Shown: positions 15,031 to 21,845 of the stretch, in pieces | How positions within the stretch are numbered: the first letter of the stretch is position 1 | Layout: every line of letters begins with the position of its first letter | NCBI GenBank assembly: GCA_052168355.1 | Contig: JBQLZQ010000055.1 | Coordinates: 1 to 22,927, forward strand | From: JBQLZQ01 sp052168355 | GTDB lineage: Bacteria; Pseudomonadota; Alphaproteobacteria; DSM-16000; Inquilinaceae | Reading direction: 5' to 3' | DNA: 22,927 nucleotides | Notes under the pieces: generated by a model | Seen by the model: the letters and a program-made list of their open reading frames with translations, nothing else | What the model was told of the DNA's origin: nothing | Databases searched by the model: none | Translations under genes and position numbers: made by a program

Positions 15031-16619
15031 TCGGCGAGACTGACGCCGTAGAAAATGTGGCCGCCCAGCGGATGCACCTTGTAGCCCTGAACCTCGGGAC
15101 GCATCGGCATGAACACCACCGAGTGGGCGATGGTGGCCCAAGGCGCCTGGTCCTTGAAGATCACCTGCGCCTCTTCGTACAGCCTGGTCCGTTCGGTCAT
15201 GTCGGTCACCACCTTGGCCTGCTGGATCAGATCCTCGAAGGGCTGGTGGCACCATTGCGCCCGGTTGGAGTTCTCGCGGCCGTCGCAGCCCAGCAGCACC
15301 GCCAGGAAGTTGTCGGGGTCGCCATTGTCCCCGGTCCAGCCCAGAAGCACGGCGCCGTCGCGGTCGAGCTCGCGCGACCGGCTGAGGTACTCGCCCCATT
15401 CGTAGGACACGATCTCGACCTCAACCCCGATCTTCGCGAAATCGGCCTGCATCAGTTCGGCCATGCGGCGGGCGTTGGGGTTGTACGGGCGCTGCACCGG
15501 CATGGCCCAGATCTTCATCTCGAGGTCGCTGACCCCTTCGGCCTCCAGCATCGCCCTGGCGGCCTCGGGATCGTACGGATCGTCCTCGATGGCCTCGTTG
15601 TAGGACCACATGGTCGGCGGGATGGGGTTCTTGGCGATCTGCCCCGAGCCCTGGAACACGACGTCGATGATGGCGTTCTTGTCGATCGCCATGTTCAGCG
15701 CCTTGCGGACGTTGGGATTGTCGTAGGGCGGGACGGTGGTGTTGTAGGCCAGATAGCCGACATTCAGCCCTTCCTGCTCCATCACCACGATGTTCTCGTC
15801 GTCCTTCATCGCCTGGATGTCGGCGGGGTTGGGATAGGGCATGACGTGGCATTCGCCCGCCTGAAGCTTCTGATAGCGCACGCTGGCGTCGGGCGTGATC
15901 GCGAAGATCAGCGTGTCGATGGCCGCCGGATCCTTCCAATAGTCGGGATTGGCCGTATAGCGGATCACCGCGTCCTTCTGATAGGCGACGAAGCTGAACG
16001 GACCGGTGCCGATCGGCGCCTGGTTCAGCATCTCCGGCGTTCCCGCCGCCAGCATCGCATCGGCGTATTCGGCCGACAGGATCGACGCGAAATCCATCGC
16101 CATGTTGGCCACGAAAGGCGCTTCCGGCCGGTTCAGCACGAATTTGACGGTGTAATCGTCTACCTTCTCGATCGACTTCAGCAGGTCGGGCATCGACATG
16201 CCGTCGAAATACTCCCAGGTGCCGCCGGACACCGTCTTGTAGGGGTGATCGTCCTTCCATTGCCGTTCGAAGCTGAAGATCACGTCGTCGGCGTTGAAAT
16301 CGCGGCTGGGGGTAAAGCTGTCGTTCGAATGGAACGACACCCCCCGACGCAGCGTGAAGGTGTATTCCAGACCGTCGTCGGATGCCTCGTAGCTTTCGGC
16401 CAGGCCTGGGATCACCGTCGTGGTGCCCGTCTCGAATTCGACCAGGCGGTTGTAGATCGGATGGGATGACGCGTCGAAGGTGGTGCCGGCCGTATAGAGC
16501 GCCGGGTCGAAGCCCTCCGGCGACCCTTCCGAGCAGTAGATCAGCGTCGAGGCCGAGGCGGCCCCCGCCGTCAGCGCCAGCACGGTTGCGCCGGTCGCCA
16601 ATAAGATCGTGGGTTTCAT
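15027..16619 (-). CDS. dppA: Dipeptide-binding periplasmic protein DppA
   Basis: 530-residue periplasmic solute-binding protein of family 5, first gene of the dpp operon. A signal peptide covers about residues 1-23, with likely cleavage after ASA. The mature part opens with YCSEGSPEGFDPALYT and shares long diagnostic stretches with enterobacterial DppA as I remember it: SGTTFDASS-like, NRLVEF, VIPGLAES, RPEAPFVANMAMDFASILS, PIGTGPF, MPYPNPAD, LNVGYLAYN, MPVQRPYNPNARRMAE, YEWGEYL and GWTGDNGDPDNF. It binds dipeptides, and in some bacteria heme or delta-aminolevulinate, for delivery to DppBC. ATG 16619 has AGGGA eight bases upstream; the extension to 16703 is not needed. Confidence 0.95.
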   Translation of the reverse strand: MKPTILLATGATVLALTAGAASASTLIYCSEGSPEGFDPALYTAGTTFDASSHPIYNRLVEFETGTTTVIPGLAESYEASDDGLEYTFTLRRGVSFHSNDSFTPSRDFNADDVIFSFERQWKDDHPYKTVSGGTWEYFDGMSMPDLLKSIEKVDDYTVKFVLNRPEAPFVANMAMDFASILSAEYADAMLAAGTPEMLNQAPIGTGPFSFVAYQKDAVIRYTANPDYWKDPAAIDTLIFAITPDASVRYQKLQAGECHVMPYPNPADIQAMKDDENIVVMEQEGLNVGYLAYNTTVPPYDNPNVRKALNMAIDKNAIIDVVFQGSGQIAKNPIPPTMWSYNEAIEDDPYDPEAARAMLEAEGVSDLEMKIWAMPVQRPYNPNARRMAELMQADFAKIGVEVEIVSYEWGEYLSRSRELDRDGAVLLGWTGDNGDPDNFLAVLLGCDGRENSNRAQWCHQPFEDLIQQAKVVTDMTERTRLYEEAQVIFKDQAPWATIAHSVVFMPMRPEVQGYKVHPLGGHIFYGVSLAE

Positions 16620-16971
16620 GGTTGTGTCCCTGTTTGGTTCATTCTTGTGTCGCTCGGAGCCTTGGCCGCGGCCCGGGCTCCCGGTTTCAATGCGACCGGA
16701 CACGCTCCCATGCCCGCCCGGCCTGCGGCACCCCGAAGAAGGGTTCCGCGTCGGCCCTCGCCGACTCTCTGCCCCTAGCCTAGGACTCGGCCGGGAGAAA
16801 CACCAGCGGTCTGCACGTCACAGTGCCGCGACCGCAGCGCCGCGACCGTCGCACCGTCGACCCGCATAAAAATCCGAAGATGGCGAAACAGAACGAAAAA
16901 GGAACAATTGTAGGGGACCGTCGCCTCGACTAGTTTTATATGAGCACCACAGATGGGAGGCCCGTCACCCC
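16620..16971. promoter_or_regulatory. Divergent control region between dppA and the acetyltransferase
   Basis: This 352-base gap must hold the promoters of the dpp operon (-) and the acetyltransferase gene (+). Part of it is AT-rich for this genome (about 16866-16945), including the palindrome ACAATTGT at 16904-16911 and a TTTTATAT stretch at 16934-16941 that could be a -10 for the + gene. A 10-base direct repeat GCCGCGACCG occurs at 16825-16834 and 16839-16848. GGGAGG at 16955-16960 is the likely ribosome binding site for the acetyltransferase. I see no other gene here. Confidence 0.4.
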
Positions 16972-17436
16972 ATGTCGTCGTCCGCCGCCTTTCGCATACA
17001 TCGCCTCGCGCCCCCCGACCTGGCGCTGATGAACGCCCTGTTGACGGTCTTCGGCGAAGCGTTCGAGGATCCGGCGACCTATGGCGAGGCCCGCCCGAGC
17101 GTCGGCTATCTGGAGCGTCTTCTCGGCAGCGATCACTTTGTCGCGCTGGCGGCGGTGACGGACGGCGCGGTCGTGGGGGGACTCACGGCCTACGAGTTGC
17201 CGAAATTCGAACAGGAACGCAGCGAACTCTACATCTACGACCTGGCGGTGGCCGCCGCCCACCGGCGCCAGGGTATCGCGACTTCCCTGATCCAGGAGGT
17301 CCGGAGGATCGCGGCGGAGCGGGGCGCCTATGTCGTTATCGTCCAGGCCGATCACGGCGACGACCCGGCCATCGCGCTCTACACCAAGCTGGGCCGGCGC
17401 GAGGATGTGCTGCACTTCGACATCGCGGTGCCGTAG
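16972..17436 (+). CDS. aac(3)-I: AAC(3)-I family aminoglycoside 3-N-acetyltransferase homologue (GNAT)
   Basis: 154-residue GNAT acetyltransferase. The overall pattern matches AAC(3)-I aminoglycoside acetyltransferases, known from integrons and plasmids, as I recall them. Markers are FGEAFEDPATY (27-37), the block around FVALAAV, LPKFEQ.RSE.YIYDLAV spanning motifs D and A, the acetyl-CoA loop HRRQGIATSLI (about 95-105), and VQADHGDDPAIALYTKLG.RE.VLHFDI to the end. Known members acetylate the 3-amino group of gentamicin and fortimicin/astromicin. Length is normal and nothing is missing. It stands alone as a + gene between dppA and a - operon, with no integron attC site or transposase adjacent, so it looks chromosomal. 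The family is sure; antibiotic resistance activity is inferred. Confidence 0.85.
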   Translation: MSSSAAFRIHRLAPPDLALMNALLTVFGEAFEDPATYGEARPSVGYLERLLGSDHFVALAAVTDGAVVGGLTAYELPKFEQERSELYIYDLAVAAAHRRQGIATSLIQEVRRIAAERGAYVVIVQADHGDDPAIALYTKLGRREDVLHFDIAVP

Positions 17437-17476
17437 CGCCCCGCCATCGGTCTCCGATGCTCGACGTTTCGTGCCG

Positions 17477-17510
17477 GCCCGCCACTCAGGCCAGGTCCGC
17501 CCAGGCGGGC
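17477..17510. terminator. Possible bidirectional hairpin between convergent genes
   Basis: GCCCGCC (17477-17483) is exactly inverted as GGCGGGC (17504-17510), with the second arm touching the stop codon of the RibD-like gene. It lies in the 73-base convergent gap after the acetyltransferase. There is no T-run on either side, so termination is only suggested by position. Confidence 0.25.
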
Positions 17511-18169
17511 TAGGCGTCTCGCGCCATTCGTCTTTGACGTTTGCGTTCCGCCTCGCTGGGCTCGGGCAGGGCGAACGATCCGATGGGAATTTCCCCGTTC
17601 GGCTCGTAGGTCGCGATCGAGACGCCGGTGGTCGAGACCTCGCTGCCGATCAGCTTCATGGCCGTGGCCGGTGTGCCGGCACCGAAGGGCCGCTTGCCAC
17701 GTCCGAGAAGGACGGGAAACGTCATGATGAACAGTCTGTCGATCAGGTTCTCGGCCAAGAGCTGGGGATAGAGTGTCGAGCTTCCTTGGATCAGGAGCCG
17801 CGGTCCCTCCTGCGCCTTCAAGGCCTTGACCGCATCGATGTCCGCAAGGCGATGACTGTTGGCCCAGTCGAGCGGATCGTCGCCGCGCGTGAGAACGTAT
17901 TTCACGGCCTTCGTGAGCGCCGCGCCCATGGGGTCCTCATCGCCGACATAGGGCCAATGCGCGGCAAAGATCTCATAGGTCTTGCGACCCAGGAGAAGGT
18001 CGAACGGCCCGTCGAACAACGCGCCCATGGCCGCACCCATCTTGTCGTCCCAGAAGCTCGTGCTCCAACCGCCCTGGTCGAAGCCGCCGGTCGGATCTTC
18101 CCCGGGCCCGCCCGGGGCCTGCATCACGCCGTCCAGGGACTGAAAAACGCCGCCAATGATCGTTCGCAT
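17510..18169 (-). CDS. Dihydrofolate reductase-like / RibD C-terminal domain protein
   Basis: 219-residue protein with the RibD C-terminal/dihydrofolate reductase fold, probably an NADPH-dependent reductase of unknown substrate. It opens RTIIGGVFQSLDGVMQAPGG, has LLLGRKTYEIFAAHWP (about 64-79), the conserved QGSSTLYPQLLAENLIDRLFIMTFPVLLGRGKRPFG block near residues 128-160, and a charged basic C-terminus. ATG 18169 has AAAAGG upstream; the alternative at 18184 uses TTG with no binding site. It is the last gene of a probable five-gene - strand unit starting with tetR, 45 bases after the SnoaL-like gene. Members of this family often sit beside VOC and SnoaL-like genes, but true DHFR activity should not be assumed. 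Confidence 0.82.
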   Translation of the reverse strand: MRTIIGGVFQSLDGVMQAPGGPGEDPTGGFDQGGWSTSFWDDKMGAAMGALFDGPFDLLLGRKTYEIFAAHWPYVGDEDPMGAALTKAVKYVLTRGDDPLDWANSHRLADIDAVKALKAQEGPRLLIQGSSTLYPQLLAENLIDRLFIMTFPVLLGRGKRPFGAGTPATAMKLIGSEVSTTGVSIATYEPNGEIPIGSFALPEPSEAERKRQRRMARDA

Positions 18170-18214
18170 TGTCCGCCTTTTCAAAATAGGGCCCCCAATG
18201 TCTGGTTCAGACCG

Positions 18215-18670
18215 CTAGGCAGCGGAATGGTGCGCGTGCGCCGCCGCGTCGGGCGTTAGGTCGACCGCGGCCCGAAACGATCCGTCCATGTAGAACGGCA
18301 CCGAGGAATGGTCGTGAGCGATGCGCCAGCCGTTCCCGGTCTTGCGGAAACACATCGTCGTGCGGAACCACAGGTCGACGGGGTCGCCGTCCGTCTTGGT
18401 GCCGCGCATCCGGTTGAGCGCGGAGACGTAGGCGAGATCGCCGGCCACCGCGAGGTGCGAATCGTGCGCGTCGACCTCGATCGGGCCATCCCACGTGGCA
18501 AGCCAGGCGGCGATCGCGTCGCGCTCCGTACCCCGTTCGCTTAGCGGCGGTGCCAAGCCATAGATCACCGCATCGGGCGCGTAGCAGGCGGCAATGGCGT
18601 CGGCGTCCTTGTCCCTATGCGCCTGGCCGAGACGCCGGCACAGCGCGATGATGGCGTCACCGTCGGTCAT
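18215..18670 (-). CDS. SnoaL/NTF2-like domain protein (ketosteroid-isomerase-like fold)
   Basis: 151-residue protein with an NTF2-like cone fold (SnoaL_3/DUF4440 type): helix at 5-30 with YAPDAVIYGLAPP following (about 31-43), then WDGPIEVDAHDSHLAVAGDLAYVSALNRMRG, WFRTTMCFRKTGNGWRIAHDHSSVPFYMDG near the end, and a His/Ala-rich tail. Such proteins are small binding or isomerase domains; the active site is not defined well enough to name a reaction. The ATG at 18670 overlaps the upstream VOC gene stop as ATGA, so translation is coupled. It belongs to the tetR-led cluster. Confidence 0.8.
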   Translation of the reverse strand: MTDGDAIIALCRRLGQAHRDKDADAIAACYAPDAVIYGLAPPLSERGTERDAIAAWLATWDGPIEVDAHDSHLAVAGDLAYVSALNRMRGTKTDGDPVDLWFRTTMCFRKTGNGWRIAHDHSSVPFYMDGSFRAAVDLTPDAAAHAHHSAA

Positions 18671-19146
18671 GGCGTGGATCCTTTCTCATTCGAGTTGAAG
18701 GCCGCTTCGATTGCGGCGACGTCGATCTTCTTCATGGTCATCATGGCGGCCTGCGCGCGTGCTGCGGCGTCGCGGTCATGGGCGCTCAGCATGTGGGTCA
18801 AAGCCTCCGGCACGACCTGCCAGTGGACTCCGAACCGGTCGCTCAGCCAGCCGCACGGTCCCTCGCTGCCGCCCTGGGAAAGCGCGTTCCACAGTCCGTC
18901 CGTCTCGTCCTGATCTCTCGTCGCTATGGCAATGGAATGATCGTGGCGCGGCTCGAACGACGCGTTGCCGTCCATCACCATGAACGGCGTGCCCATGATG
19001 TCGAGGAGAACCAGTGTCATGGTCTCGCCGATCGCCTGGGTGCTTTCGACATGGCTGTCCGGTATCGTCGCCGCGTAGAATTCGGCGGCCGCCTTTGCGT
19101 CCTGCTTCAAGAAGATGCATGTGCGGGCCTTGGGTCGGTCGGTCAT
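18667..19146 (-). CDS. VOC family (PhnB-like) protein
   Basis: 159-residue VOC superfamily protein of the PhnB/3-demethylubiquinone methyltransferase-like group (PF06983 type). It shows the paired beta-alpha-beta-beta-beta modules: TCIFLKQDAKAAAEFYAATIPDSHV at the start, MGTPFMVMDG near residue 50, HSIAIAT, and GPCGWLSDRFGVHWQVVPEAL near 96-116, plus a helical C-terminal tail with MMTMKKIDVAAIEAAF. AAGGAG lies nine bases before the start. It sits 28 bases after the second VOC gene and overlaps the SnoaL-like gene. Function is unknown; the family includes dioxygenases, glyoxalases and antibiotic-binding proteins. Confidence 0.85.
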   Translation of the reverse strand: MTDRPKARTCIFLKQDAKAAAEFYAATIPDSHVESTQAIGETMTLVLLDIMGTPFMVMDGNASFEPRHDHSIAIATRDQDETDGLWNALSQGGSEGPCGWLSDRFGVHWQVVPEALTHMLSAHDRDAAARAQAAMMTMKKIDVAAIEAAFNSNEKGSTP

Positions 19147-19160
19147 CCTGCAAACTCCTT

Positions 19161-19186
19161 CTCAGCTTGCTGCCTCAGCTTGCTGC
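19161..19186. repeat. Perfect 13-bp tandem duplication
   Basis: CTCAGCTTGCTGC occurs twice head to tail (19161-19173 and 19174-19186). The 19174-19186 copy includes the stop codon and last codons of the 19175-19597 gene; the other copy fills part of the gap before the next gene's ribosome binding site. It looks like a recent replication slip. Confidence 0.9.
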
Positions 19187-19597
19187 CTTGTTCCCCTCGA
19201 AGTTGAGCATCCAGGGCGTTCCGTAGCGGTCGGTGAACATCGTGAACCGCTCTGCCCAGAACGTTTCTCCCGGCGGCATCTCGATACGCTCGGCGTCCTT
19301 GGCCAAGGCGTCGTAGATCCGGTTGAACTCTGGCAATGACGGCGGCGCGATCTGCACCCTGAAGCCCTTGGGCTTGTCATACCTGTCATCGGGGGCATCC
19401 GAAGCCATCACCGTGGCCGTTCCGAGCCGCATGGACATGTTCATGACAAGGTCGTCACCACCCGGCATGCGGCTTTCCGCATCCGGCGCGTCGGCGTTGC
19501 GGAAGACGGCTTCGATCTGTCCGCCGAGCGTTTCGGCGTAGCGCGTCATCGCTTCCAGACAGGTGCCGTTAAAGAAGAGGTAGAGCGTCGGCTGCAT
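19175..19597 (-). CDS. VOC family (PhnB-like) protein
   Basis: 140-residue VOC superfamily protein of the PhnB group. The opening LYLFFNGTCLEAMTRYAETLGGQIEAVFRNAD is typical, followed by NMSMRLGTATVMASDAPDD (about 54-72), FRVQIAPPSLPEFNRIYDALA, and the C-terminal FWAERFTMFTDRYGTPWMLNFE motif. ATG 19597 is chosen because AAGGAG lies nine bases upstream; the GTG eight codons earlier is not needed. It is 60 bases after tetR and is probably regulated by it. The two VOC proteins of this cluster differ clearly, so they are not a recent duplication. Confidence 0.87.
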   Translation of the reverse strand: MQPTLYLFFNGTCLEAMTRYAETLGGQIEAVFRNADAPDAESRMPGGDDLVMNMSMRLGTATVMASDAPDDRYDKPKGFRVQIAPPSLPEFNRIYDALAKDAERIEMPPGETFWAERFTMFTDRYGTPWMLNFEGNKAAS

Positions 19598-19657
19598 GGG
19601 GTCGGTCTCCTTTGCGTTCACGAGCAGGTTGCGGGTTTCCCGGGCCGGTCGGAGGCA

Positions 19658-20302
19658 TCACTCATGCCGGTTTCCCTCGGCGCGAGAGGAGGAGAAAACA
19701 AGCTCGATGTAGCGTCTGAGGTGGTCGACGCTTTCGCGTGCGACCTCGCGGTCGCCGGTTGCCTTGGCAAGAATGAAGGCGCCCTGCAGCACCGCCTGCG
19801 TGTGTCGGGCAAGGCCGGCCGGGGTCCAGTCCGCTTTAATGGCGCGCGCTTTCATGGCGGCGTCGATGTCGGGCTCCAGCGTCGCCGCATGGCCCAGGAT
19901 GCTGGCTGCGCAGGCCTCACGGATGGCCGGATGCGATCCGTAGACCTCCTGCGTCATGGTGCCGACCAGGCACGTAAACTCGGCGAAATCGCCTTCGATG
20001 ATGGACTTGCGAAAATCGACATAGGCGAGCACGCGATCGAGCGGATCGGCGTGATCGTGATACGGCGCATGCTCGAACAGCGCCGATGTCGTGTCGGCCC
20101 AGAATTGGGCGGCCGCGACGCCGAGCGCTTCCTTGCTCTCGAAATGATGGAAGAACGCCCCCTTCGTGACGCCCGCGGCGCCGCACAGATCGTCGACCGT
20201 GGTGGCGGCGAACCCTTGAGCCCGGATCACATCCCGCGCCGCCTCCAGAAGACGGGTGCAGGCAGCGCCGCGCTCCGGCTGTCGCTTGGTTTGTCTTGGC
20301 AT
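19658..20302 (-). CDS. TetR family transcriptional repressor
   Basis: 214-residue TetR regulator. The DNA-binding helix-turn-helix lies at about residues 28-60: VIRAQGFAATTVDDLCGAAGVTKGAFFHHFESKEAL, a textbook TetR signature. The C-terminal ligand-binding domain contains FRKSIIEGDFAEFTCLVGTMTQEVY, typical of regulators of drug or detoxification genes. The ATG at 20302 has no Shine-Dalgarno sequence; a TTGACA/TATTGT promoter ends only six bases before it, so a leaderless mRNA is likely. An operator lies between the two boxes, so the gene is probably self-repressed along with the four genes downstream. The inducer is unknown. Confidence 0.9.
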   Translation of the reverse strand: MPRQTKRQPERGAACTRLLEAARDVIRAQGFAATTVDDLCGAAGVTKGAFFHHFESKEALGVAAAQFWADTTSALFEHAPYHDHADPLDRVLAYVDFRKSIIEGDFAEFTCLVGTMTQEVYGSHPAIREACAASILGHAATLEPDIDAAMKARAIKADWTPAGLARHTQAVLQGAFILAKATGDREVARESVDHLRRYIELVFSSSRAEGNRHE

Positions 20303-20308
20303 GGGAGA

Positions 20309-20338
20309 ACAATACCAACCAGTCGGTATTTTTGTCAA
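20309..20338 (-). promoter_or_regulatory. tetR promoter with embedded TetR operator
   Basis: On the - strand TTGACA (20338-20333) and TATTGT (20314-20309) are 18 bases apart. The palindrome AATACC-N8-GGTATT (20311-20330 on +) lies between and into them; eight of its ten base pairs are symmetric. Bound repressor would cover the promoter. The -10 box ends six bases before the ATG, so transcription should start at or next to the start codon. Confidence 0.65.
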
Positions 20339-20352
20339 CCCGAAACCGGGAC

Positions 20353-21159
20353 CTATCCCGCCGTTGCGCGCAAGCAGGCTTCAGTTTCCTCGTCGGCCGG
20401 GAACAGTGTTTCGACCCTCAGTTCTTGCGCCAAAGCGTCGGTTGGAATGGCGATGGACGCGATCACGGCGAAGAAGTTCAGCCTGCGCGCGCCGTCTTGT
20501 ATCCGGATGGGAAAGATCGGATCGAGCGCGTAGCGCACGTCGAAGGCCCACCAATCCTTGGGCAGGTCGGGATACCGTCCGACCCGATCCAGAGCGGCCC
20601 GAAGGTCGGCGGGGCTGAGCGCCTCGCGGTGGATGCGCTGAATGGCCTGCCGGGCGTAGTCTTCCCAGTTGGTGATATAGGGGCGGAAACCGGACGGGCT
20701 GAAGGTGACGTCGAGCATATTGATGGGGCGGTCGGGATCGTCGGCTGGAAAGGCATCGGCGATGGGGATCATCATCGCGCGGCCCGACGCGTTCATGTCG
20801 CGAACGTTCCAGCCCCGGTCGACGGCGAACGATGGATAGGGATCGTGCGCCGTCATCAACCGCGTGACGGCCTGCCGCAGCATCGCCATGTCGCTGTTCG
20901 ATATCTCACGGCCCGCGTAGACATCAGCGAAACCGGCCGCGCGCAGCAACAGGTTTCGATCCCGTAGCGGGATCTGCAACGCCGTCGCCAGGCGCGCCAC
21001 CATTTCGCGCGAAGGCTTGGATCGGCCCGTTTCAAGAAAGCTGACATGCCGCGGCGGCGTTTCAATGACGTGGGCAAGGGCCGCCTGGGACAAGTGCCGT
21101 TCGGATCGCCACGACTTGAGCAGGTGGCCAAATTCCGGGCCGCGTAAAGCGCTGTTCAT
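20353..21159 (-). CDS. XRE family regulator with MmyB-like ligand-binding domain
   Basis: 268-residue transcription factor. An N-terminal helix-turn-helix of the XRE/Cro type spans about residues 10-65 (LLKSWRSERHLSQAALAHVIETPPRHVSFLETGRSKPSREMVARLATAL). The rest matches the MmyB-like domain (PAS-related) seen in actinobacterial and proteobacterial regulators: DPYPSFAVDRGWNVRDMNASGRAM near residues 105-128, then NMLDVTFSPSGFRPYITNWEDYARQ. ATG 21159 begins the folded domain; the upstream extension is antisense to the MAPEG promoter. It is divergent from the MAPEG gene and likely controls it or itself. The ligand is unknown, possibly a fatty acid as reported for some MmyB-like domains. Confidence 0.88.
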   Translation of the reverse strand: MNSALRGPEFGHLLKSWRSERHLSQAALAHVIETPPRHVSFLETGRSKPSREMVARLATALQIPLRDRNLLLRAAGFADVYAGREISNSDMAMLRQAVTRLMTAHDPYPSFAVDRGWNVRDMNASGRAMMIPIADAFPADDPDRPINMLDVTFSPSGFRPYITNWEDYARQAIQRIHREALSPADLRAALDRVGRYPDLPKDWWAFDVRYALDPIFPIRIQDGARRLNFFAVIASIAIPTDALAQELRVETLFPADEETEACLRATAG

Positions 21160-21187
21160 GGCGCCAAGGTAGCAGCGGCAGCCAAGC

Positions 21188-21233
21188 GCCGCCATTCCCA
21201 GCGAGGGAATTGTGAACATTGACTGATGGCGGC
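21188..21233. promoter_or_regulatory. Perfect 8-bp inverted repeat in the XRE/MAPEG divergent region
   Basis: GCCGCCAT (21188-21195) and ATGGCGGC (21226-21233) are exact inverses, 38 bp centre to centre, in the gap between the divergent xre (21159) and MAPEG (21270) starts. It may be an operator pair for the XRE protein. A less symmetric TTGTGAACA sits between the arms. Confidence 0.35.
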
Positions 21234-21269
21234 ATGTCTTTGCGAACCGTAGTCGCATGGGGCCAAGTC

Positions 21270-21647
21270 ATGACCTTCTGGATATTGATTCTTCTTTTTC
21301 TTTACTTCGTTCAGACGCTGTTGCCGCCGGTTTTTCGCTACGTCCTGCGCTCGGACCCGCAGATATTCGCCACGCTCGGGGCACGGGACAACCCGCCCGA
21401 GACCAGTGTCCACGGAGCGCGATCCGAACGCGCATTGCGCAATTCCAGCGAGGCCTTGCTGATCTTCCTGCCGCTCGCCCTGCTGGGACAATCCGTCGAG
21501 GGCGCGATGCTCGGCGCACAGGTCTTCGTGCTCTCCCGGTTTGCCTATGTGCCGGCCTACATCCTTGGCATTCCGGTCCTGCGCTCCGCCATCTGGACGG
21601 TGGGGGTCGCGGGCCTTGCCCTCATGGCTCTGGCGGTCGCGGCGTGA
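21270..21647 (+). CDS. MAPEG family membrane protein
   Basis: 125-residue integral membrane protein of the MAPEG superfamily, which includes microsomal glutathione transferases. Four hydrophobic segments are visible from the chosen start: residues 3-22, 60-80, 84-102 and 106-124. Between the first two lies a polar stretch with ARDNPPETSVHGARSERALRNSSEALLIFLPLAL, where the R-x-x-x-N...E pattern before the second helix is the MAPEG signature. ATG 21270 starts just before the first helix; ATG 21234 would add 12 residues and cannot be excluded, since neither has a strong binding site. Divergent from the XRE regulator. Bacterial members are mostly uncharacterised; a glutathione-dependent role is possible. 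Confidence 0.8.
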   Translation: MTFWILILLFLYFVQTLLPPVFRYVLRSDPQIFATLGARDNPPETSVHGARSERALRNSSEALLIFLPLALLGQSVEGAMLGAQVFVLSRFAYVPAYILGIPVLRSAIWTVGVAGLALMALAVAA

Positions 21648-21845
21648 CCGGCTGGGTGCCGGTGGTGCCGGGCGCCGGGCTGTCTCTGCTTCCCGGAGCC
21701 TACCGGGCGACCTCGAGCGGCACCGCCATTTGGCGCCAGAAGGGGCAGTCGGCCCTTGGATGCCGGTCCTTTGGGTGTCGGTCATTCGGTCAAACGAGGG
21801 ACCGCCCTGGGTCCGGAGCACCGCGAAGTCCGCATTCCACCGCCG

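Noticed and set aside
15057..16469. 470-codon open frame on +
   Set aside because: Antisense shadow of dppA.
16825..16848. 10-base direct repeat GCCGCGACCG upstream of dppA
   Set aside because: Two copies at 14-base spacing do not match helical phasing and are easily explained by high GC content.
21764..21804. CGGTCC/GGACCG inverted repeat between MAPEG and racemase-like genes
   Set aside because: Six-base arms 29 bases apart in GC-rich sequence; too weak to call a terminator.
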